From Globodera rostochiensis (Eukaryota > Nematoda > Chromadorea > Rhabditida > Heteroderidae), in the NCBI GenBank assembly GCA_018350325.1, contig JAEVLN010000014.1:496001-560000 (forward strand): a stretch of 64,000 nucleotides of DNA, in the 5' to 3' direction. Positions 57,273-64,000 of this stretch are shown one piece after another. Within the stretch, counting starts at the first letter, position 1. The number at the start of each line of letters is the position of its first letter. The position numbers and the translations under genes are program-made. The notes under the pieces were generated by a model. It ran no database searches. It was not told where the DNA came from and worked only from the letters and a program-made list of their open reading frames with translations.

Positions 57273-60133
57273 TCACGACATGTTGTCGTCGTCGTCGTTG
57301 CAATTTTGTTGTTGTTGTTGCTGGTTGTTGCTGAACAGCAATTGTTGGCATGGTTGAAAGGCGGGTGACAATGTTGCCGCCGCCAGGGGAGGAGGTGATG
57401 CGCAATTGCCGCCGCTGCCACCGGAAAGCAAATCATGGATTCGGTAGCGCTCGCGGATCACCGGTCGAACATCTTTGTCCTGAACGGGCTGATTAAATAA
57501 TAAACAACAAAATTTGCAGCAAAATTAAAGAATTGTGTAATAAAAATGGCAAAACACTGAAAACAAATTATAGTAATATTGTAAAACAAATCAAAAAAGG
57601 AAAAACACAAGCAGCCGAGCGCTTTTTTATAAAAACAATGCCGAAAGGCACCTTCGAAAAATTCTTGATAATTTGGTGAAATTTATAAAAAACTGGTCCG
57701 TTTAAACAAAATTTGTTTTTGGGCAAGCACTCTTTTAAAAAAGCTTTTTAAACAAAGCGAACGGAGGCATCAAAGAAAGCGCTTGCCTCAGAACTAAGCG
57801 CTGCCAAAAAGGGGATCAGCTTCAGCAATTCCGTGTCATTCTGTTCAGAGAACCAACTTTCGATGAGAATTCCGTTGTCAATCTGCAAACATTTTTTTTT
57901 GTTATTCAAGATTTAAGCGCAACAAAATATAGTGTGTAAAGCCAGCCAGGAAGGTTGCAGCTTTTTATCCGTTACTCCGAAAGCCTAAATCCGGTCTATT
58001 TTCTTTCCGACCCAAAACATGATCCATGGGATTGGGATTTCTTGAACGTATCCGACCTCCCCCGTCCTAAGGTTCTTGAACGTATCCGACCTCCCCCGTC
58101 CTAAGTAGCTATGCACATTTTCAAAAAAAATGCTAAACCAATTACTTGGTAGGCAAACGATTGCAGACAGTTATCGATGATCACTGTACGGGCCAAATCG
58201 CGACCGAGAATGTTCAGGTCTTTAATGTAGTTGCCGTAGACGAACACGCAGTGTTCACGGAACAAACGATGACGAATGAACCGCTTGCCGGGGTCCAACA
58301 AATTCTGCAGGAAAACAATAAAAATGCAAATTTTTAAGTGGAAATAAAGAAAAAGCAACAATACCATCTAAGTTTATCTAATTCTATTCCTCCAAAGCCA
58401 AAAAGTTTTTTTGTTTTTACCAAAAGTTTGTCAGCATAAACACGCTTGCTGGCTGTGAAGAGGATGATTTCGAAGTGGTTTGAAAGGCGTTCGAGAAACT
58501 CTTGCAGATGCGGACGAACCCTCACAAACACCTTAAAACGCAAAAAAAAAACAATTAATGTCACAAAAAAATATGGTAACCCACAAATTTTCAATGGAAT
58601 TTTTTATTTATTTTTACCGTCTGTAAGAAATTTTGACAATTTTTGCAACAAAAAAAAAGGAGTTATTTGTCTCCCTATTCATCCCCACAACCTGGTAAAC
58701 GGTCTCCTGAAATTCCACCTCAAATGTCATTGACGCGTCGGGCAACTCGCTGAGACTGCAGTGTACCAATGTTTCGTCCTTAATTTAAGCAAAAGTTTAT
58801 TTTTTTGTCAAATCATAGCAGCAGCACATCCTCCTCCTAAACCTAAAATTTGACAAAAATGTCAAAATCGAGTACAATTTGGCAGCAATAAACAAATTAA
58901 ACATAAAAAAAAAATCATTGCCGCACAGATTATTCCCGGTTTGAATTTAAAAAGTCGAACCATTTCGTGACCAGAAGAAATCGGCAAAAAAAAAAAGAAG
59001 GGGGGGGAGGGGTCAGTCGGTGGCAAAAATTAAATCATGTGACACATACAGACCAAGTCAAGCACGAGCGAATAGAGCGGTGTTGACCGCGTTTTCAGAG
59101 GGAGTGCCGGTGTGCGGTAGAGCATCTCTTGCGTTAATGGAGGCAAATTTTGGAGCAGGTAAATTCTGTAAGAGAAAAAATGCTTAATTTAAAACAAGTG
59201 CGAAGCTTTTCTAAAAACAAAAATCAAAACCCAGACTCCCACAATTTACAAAATACAGAAAATTTTCAACAAAATTTAAACTTCTATTGAAAAATTGTTA
59301 TCATAACAAAAACATTACGAGTCGCTGTCAATTTGCGGAGTCTGAACAGCATCAACGGAGGTGATCAACCCGTCAGGCCGCGACTGTGCCGAAATTGCAG
59401 ACATCGTTCCAATGTCCTCATCTATCCGTAAAGAGGCAGCGGCGGCTTGACATGGATCCGCGCCAACCCCGTCCGAACATCTCGAAATCGTTGCTGCTGT
59501 TGTTCGGCTACTGTCTCCCAATAGCACTGTCGTCGTTTGCTGTCCGGCATCCTGCGCAGTGTCAAAACATTGCTCGTCCCCTATTGTTGTTGGTTGCTCG
59601 TCATCAAAGAGGATGTCGACTGCATCTTGAAGATCGTGGTACTTTTTGATTATAACAACCAAGAAAGTCATTAGGTTTAAAAAGCCAATTCGTTAACGAC
59701 TAAATTCTTATTCAAACCGTTAGCATCTTCAGCCGACGATGGCTTTAGGCTTATCCGATGATGTCTGGCCACCATTGAACGTCTTGGCACTGTGGTGATC
59801 GGCGTGTCCACCGCATTGGCCATTGAACGTTTTGAAATCACGCTGTTTCTTCCTGAAAACAAACAGATTTTTCATTTGTGCCAATACAAAAAATGAAAAA
59901 GGGAAAATGGGTGGTGCTGCTGGCAATATTTTTCTTTATTACATATCTACAACACATTCAAGCAGTCTGACTGCTTGCCATGACCAACCGCTGTTCCGCC
60001 GCCTGCGAGGTTCAAGCACAACACCGACGGTGGCGCTTGCCACCACCACCGATGGTTGGCGACGTCGTCGCTCGAACGCCCCGTTGCAGTACGTTTGCTG
60101 CGCTGCTGTGCTCGTCACTGCAGCGGTGGCCAT
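57273..60133 (-). CDS. CTDSPL2: CTD small phosphatase-like protein 2 (SCP/HAD family)
   Basis: Exons (complement): tentative first exon 59989-60133, then 59718-59852, 59319-59625, 59054-59165, 58692-58778, 58421-58531, 58146-58304, 57787-57882, 57273-57479; about 452 residues (human 466). The catalytic domain is very close to CTDSPL2: [38 protein letters not shown] (DxDxT nucleophile), [64 protein letters not shown] and [16 protein letters not shown]. This family removes phosphate from Ser in RNA polymerase II CTD or SMAD proteins. An intron splits DL from DET in the nucleophile motif. Intron 8 is GC-AG (GCAAGC at 57786). A tail of about 50 residues rich in Gln, Asn and Asp follows the normal end. 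N-terminal exons are uncertain. Confidence 0.9.
58039..58105. repeat. 34-bp direct duplication in CTDSPL2-like intron
   Basis: TTCTTGAACGTATCCGACCT plus CCCCCGTCCTAAG occurs twice, exactly, with one base between (58039-58071, 58073-58105). It looks like a recent tandem duplication. Confidence 0.92.
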
Positions 60134-61849
60134 CCCTGTTGATGTTCTCGCCGTTCCGTTGTTTTCGTTCCCGCCAACAGGTAAAAATTCTTTCCTGAAA
60201 CTATTAAATGCATACGAATATTGCGTTTGTGTCTTATATGTTCTTTAAAATTGAACAACAACAAAAAATTTTGGTGAATAACACACACAACACACTGACC
60301 TTTATAAAAATGTGCAGATCAAAGGGCTTTGTACTGCTTGATGATGTTGTGTCCACTGCTTAGCTGACACATATACAGATAAGGCGCTTGCTGTTTGCCC
60401 GTTTTCCTTCCCCAACCGTTGTGGAATGGTGCACAATTCGGCGAAATTTGTGGGAAGCGAAAAGAAATTGGGGAAGGAAGAAGTGAGGACAATTAAGTAG
60501 TGAAGATATGGCAGCGATTATTGTTGACGTCAAATGTTCGTTTACATATGTAAAAATGCTTAAAAAATAAATAAAATGAGTACATTTTTTAAATAGATTT
60601 TTTGAACAAAGCCCATGGAAAAGAAGATCTGCGTGATTTCTTTTGGAGAAAGCGGAAAAACCGACATCTTTGAGCGAGGAAGGGGCAAAAAAAGTGTAAG
60701 AAGAAACAAAGATGGGATGAAAGCGCGTGGGGGAGGAAAGGACGACGTGAGCTGCTTGTCTCTAAGGCTCTGCTGAATGGTTGAAGGAAATGAGAAATGT
60801 TAAGGATTGGCGGATGAATGGAAAAACTCCAAAGACTAGTGAAGAATAAGTGATGAGGAGAGGAAGAACCGACTCAAGCAAATAATTTTGTTGTGCACTG
60901 GATGAGTGCGAGAAAAAAAAAACATAGAGAACGAGAGTAATGGAGAGGACACCCGAAAGTTACCCGCATTCGCACCCCCCCCCCCTTACCCAACCAATTT
61001 TCCATGCAGCCTGTCCGTCCGTCCGTCCGTCCCCGCCTCCACGCGCGCCGCGCCTTCTCTCTTCCCGCACTTCTTTTCCTTTCTATGCCCCCCCCCCCTC
61101 CGGCGCAGCTGTTGACAGACAATTAACCGCGCTCCAGTCAGCAACTGAAAGACACTGGCGGCAGAGGCCCATTAGCCAGCCGTCTCCGCCGGCGACGACA
61201 CGCGACGAGCCGGTCGCCTAACCCCACCCCCACTCGTACTGGATGTGTATTCTCTCTCTATCCATCGTTCGCCATCAATGGGGAAAAAACCCGCGAGCGG
61301 CGGTCGCATACATACGAACTGTTTGCTGCTGCAACAAATTCAGTGTTAGGAGAGGCGCGCCTTTGCTATATGTACTTATGTCAGGTTATTGATGGAAATA
61401 GTGTGAAATATGAAGAGAGTTTTAGTGTCGGATGGTTGGTAGACAAATAATGGGAAGCGAGCCAAGGAGCGGACGAAATTGAGAAAGAGTGCGATGGAAT
61501 GAGAGCAAAAAAGCAGCACAAAGATACATTTGGCTTTCATTCCCACCATTGAATAAAATTATGATGGCCGAATGCGTGCGCGTAGCTTGGCCAAGCAAAA
61601 TGTAAGGGAGAGAAAGGAATTGGCAATAAAAGTAGGGTAGGCGCGCGCTCGCTCGCTGGGATCTCTGACCATTTCGGGTCGCCCCTTCAGGGATGTACGA
61701 GATTCCATTTTGAAAAAAGGAAAAATTACAATTTTAACGGAAAATGGAAATTTTCGGAATTGTTTGTGTTTTTATTCAAAATTGCGCAATTTGTTTTTAT
61801 TCAATTTGCGTAACTTAAATTGCGCAATGATTGTTTTTTAAAACGGTGT
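60134..61849. other. Upstream region of the CTDSPL2-like gene
   Basis: Mixed AT-rich and GA-rich sequence with C runs near 60977 and 61089 and a (GTCC)n tract at 61015-61031. Probably promoter and possible 5' exons of the CTDSPL2-like gene. Open frames of 70-93 codons at 60874-61221 are Pro/Arg-rich and not recognised. Confidence 0.45.
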
Positions 61850-64000
61850 TTTTGACGTCAATTGTGTTTTCATTAATTTTGCAATTAAACCGTATTTTCA
61901 ACAAATCGGACTTGGTTTGGGTTTAGTACGTCAAAATTTGGAATTGATTGTGTTTTTTACAATCAAACCGTATTTTCAACAAATAGCACTTGGTTTGGGG
62001 TTTATACGTCAAAATTCGGAATTGATTGTGTTTTTATTCAATTTTACAATCAAACCGTATTTTCACAAATCGCACTTGGTTTGGGTTTAATACGTCAAAA
62101 TTCGGAATTGATTGTATTTTTATTCAATTATACAATCAAACCGTATTTTCAACAAATCGCACTTGGTTTGGGTTTAATACGTCAAAATTCGGAATTGATT
62201 GTATTTTTACAATCAAACCATATTTTCAACAAATCGCACTTGGTTTGGGTTTAATACGTCAAAATTCGGAATTGATTGTATTTTTACAATCAAACCATAT
62301 TTTCAACAAATCGGACTTGGTTTGGGTTTAGTACGTCAAAATTTGGAATTGATTGTGTTTTTACAATCAAACCGTATTTTCAACAAATAGCACTTGGTTT
62401 GGGTTTAGTACATCAAAATTCGGAATTGATTGTATTTTTACAATCAAACCATATTTTCAACAAATCGCACTTGGTTTGGGTTTAATACGTCAAAATTCGG
62501 AATTGATTGTATTTTTACAATCAAACCATATTTTCAACAAATCGCACTTGGTTTGGGTTTAATACGTCAAAATTCGGAATTGATTGTGTTTTTATTCAAT
62601 TTTACAATCAAACCGTATTTTCAACAAATAGCACTTGGTTTGGGTTTAGTACGTCAAAATTTGGAATTGATTGTGTTTTTTACAATCAAACCGTATTTTC
62701 AACAAATAGCACTTGGTTTGGGGTTTATACGTCAAAATTCGGAATTGATTGTGTTTTTATTCAATTTTACAATCAAACCGTATTTTCACAAATCGCACTT
62801 GGTTTGGGTTTAGTACGTCAAAATTTGGAATTGGTTGTGTTTTTTACAATCAAACCGTATTTTCAACAAATCGGACTTGGTTTGGGTTTAATACGTCAAA
62901 ATTCGGAATTGATTGTATTTTTACAATCAAACCATATTTTCAACAAATCGGACTTGGTTTGGGTTTAATACGTCAAAATTCGGAATTGTTTGTGTTTTTA
63001 TTCAATTTTACAATCAAACCGTATTTTCAACAAACCGGATTTGGTTTGGGTTTAGTACATCAAAATTTGGAATTGATTGTGTTCTTTACAATCAAACCGT
63101 ATTTTCAACAAATAGCACTTGGTTTGGGGTTTATACGTCAAAATTCGGAATTGATTGTGTTTTTATTCAATTTTACAATCAAACCGTATTTTCACAAATC
63201 GCATTTGGTTTGGGTTTAATACGTCAAAATTCGGAATTGATTGTGTTTTTATTCAATTTTACAATCAATGGGTTTAGTACGTCAAAATTTGGAATTGCTT
63301 GTGTTCTTTACAATCAAACCGTATTTTCAACAAATAGCACTTGGTTTGGGTTTAGTACGTCAAAATTTGGAATTGATTGTGTTTTTTACAATCAAACCGT
63401 ATTTTCAACAAATCGCACTTGGTTTGGGTTTAATACGTCAAAATTTGAATTGATTGTATTTTTATTCAATTATACAATCAAACCGTATTTTCAACAAATC
63501 GCACTTGGTTTGGGTTTAATACGTCAAAATTCGGAATTGATTGTATTTCTACAATCAAACCATATTTTCAACAAATCGCACTTGGTTTGGGTTTAATACG
63601 TCAAAATTCGGAATTGATTGTATTTTTACAATCAAACCATATTTTCAACAAATAGCACTTGGTTTGGGGTTTATACGTCAAAATTCGGAATTGATTGTGT
63701 TTTTATTCAATTTTACAATCAAACCGTATTTTCACAAATCGCACTTGGTTTGGGTTTAGTACGTCAAAATTTGAATTGATTGTATTTTTATTCAATTATA
63801 CAATCAAAACCGTATTTTCAACAAATAGCACTTGGTTTGGGTTTAGTACATCAAAATTCGGAATTGATTGTATTTTTACAATCAAACCATATTTTCAACA
63901 AATCGCACTTGGTTTGGGTTTAATACGTCAAAATTCGGAATTGATTGTATTTTTACAATCAAACCATATTTTCAACAAATCGCACTTGGTTTGGGTTTAA
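61850..64000. repeat. Satellite array, 77-bp unit with an 87-bp variant, continuing past the window
   Basis: About 27 units, each with TTTGGTTTGGGTTTAATACG, TCAAAATTCGGAATTGATTG, a T-rich link and ACAATCAAACCGTATTTTCA-type sequence. The base unit is 77 bp; longer units insert ATTCAATTT(T/A) next to the link. One unit near 63268 has lost the GGTTTGG section. Variants (CGTATT/CATATT, AATAGC/AATCGC/AATCGG, AATACG/GTACG) recur in mixed order. Open frames up to 227 codons arise because 77 is not a multiple of 3 and stops are rare; they are not genes. The array reaches base 64000 without an end. Confidence 0.95.

Noticed and set aside
61990..64000. Overlapping open frames of 60-227 codons with Phe/Ile/Asn-rich repeats
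   Set aside because: They cycle through all frames of the 77-bp satellite and start at arbitrary ATGs; no sign of coding constraint.

Overview
The window is eukaryotic nuclear DNA from a nematode. Genes have many short introns with U-rich TTTCAG acceptors, neighbouring genes sit close together on one strand, and there is a nematode-style SH2-tyrosine-kinase pair. Three introns are GC-AG. A raised share of GC-AG introns has been described for cyst nematodes (Globodera), so a plant-parasitic tylenchid is my best guess; this is inference. All gene models were spliced by hand from reading frames, splice sites and remembered family sequences, with no database search.

Layout. 1-1344 (+): last five exons of a polybromo-1-like chromatin remodeller. 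2195-5629: two SH2-kinase genes facing away from each other from one short promoter, forming a mirror-image duplication. 6304-7462 (+): GINS subunit PSF2. 7765-11101 (+): cytochrome c oxidase subunit 6A, whose second intron holds a 39-unit minisatellite. 11102-25741: about 14.6 kb with no supportable gene, crowded with G/C homopolymer runs, tandem repeats and small inverted-repeat elements. 25742-31829 (+): a 14-exon, 1403-residue glutamine-rich Co-SMAD. 32979-37923 (-): tandem pair of zinc-finger genes of unknown function.

38586-55613 is a same-strand (-) run of housekeeping genes, listed by rising coordinate: NIP7, NMNAT, CDC6, UQCRC2, CPSF1. CTDSPL2-like phosphatase follows on the same strand (57273-60133). 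61850-64000 is a 77-bp satellite array that runs off the window.

How the genes relate. Most are unrelated housekeeping genes: DNA replication (PSF2, CDC6), respiration (COX6A, UQCRC2), ribosome maturation (NIP7), NAD synthesis (NMNAT), mRNA 3' processing (CPSF1) and phosphatase signalling (CTDSPL2). Two tight same-strand pairs, PSF2-COX6A (302 bp apart) and UQCRC2-CDC6 (151 bp apart), look like operons, each joining a respiratory-chain subunit to a replication-initiation factor. I saw no single new multi-gene system. The most interesting points are the mirrored kinases that lost both the HRD arginine and the activation-loop tyrosine, the minisatellite that copies its own 5' splice site, and the very large Co-SMAD.
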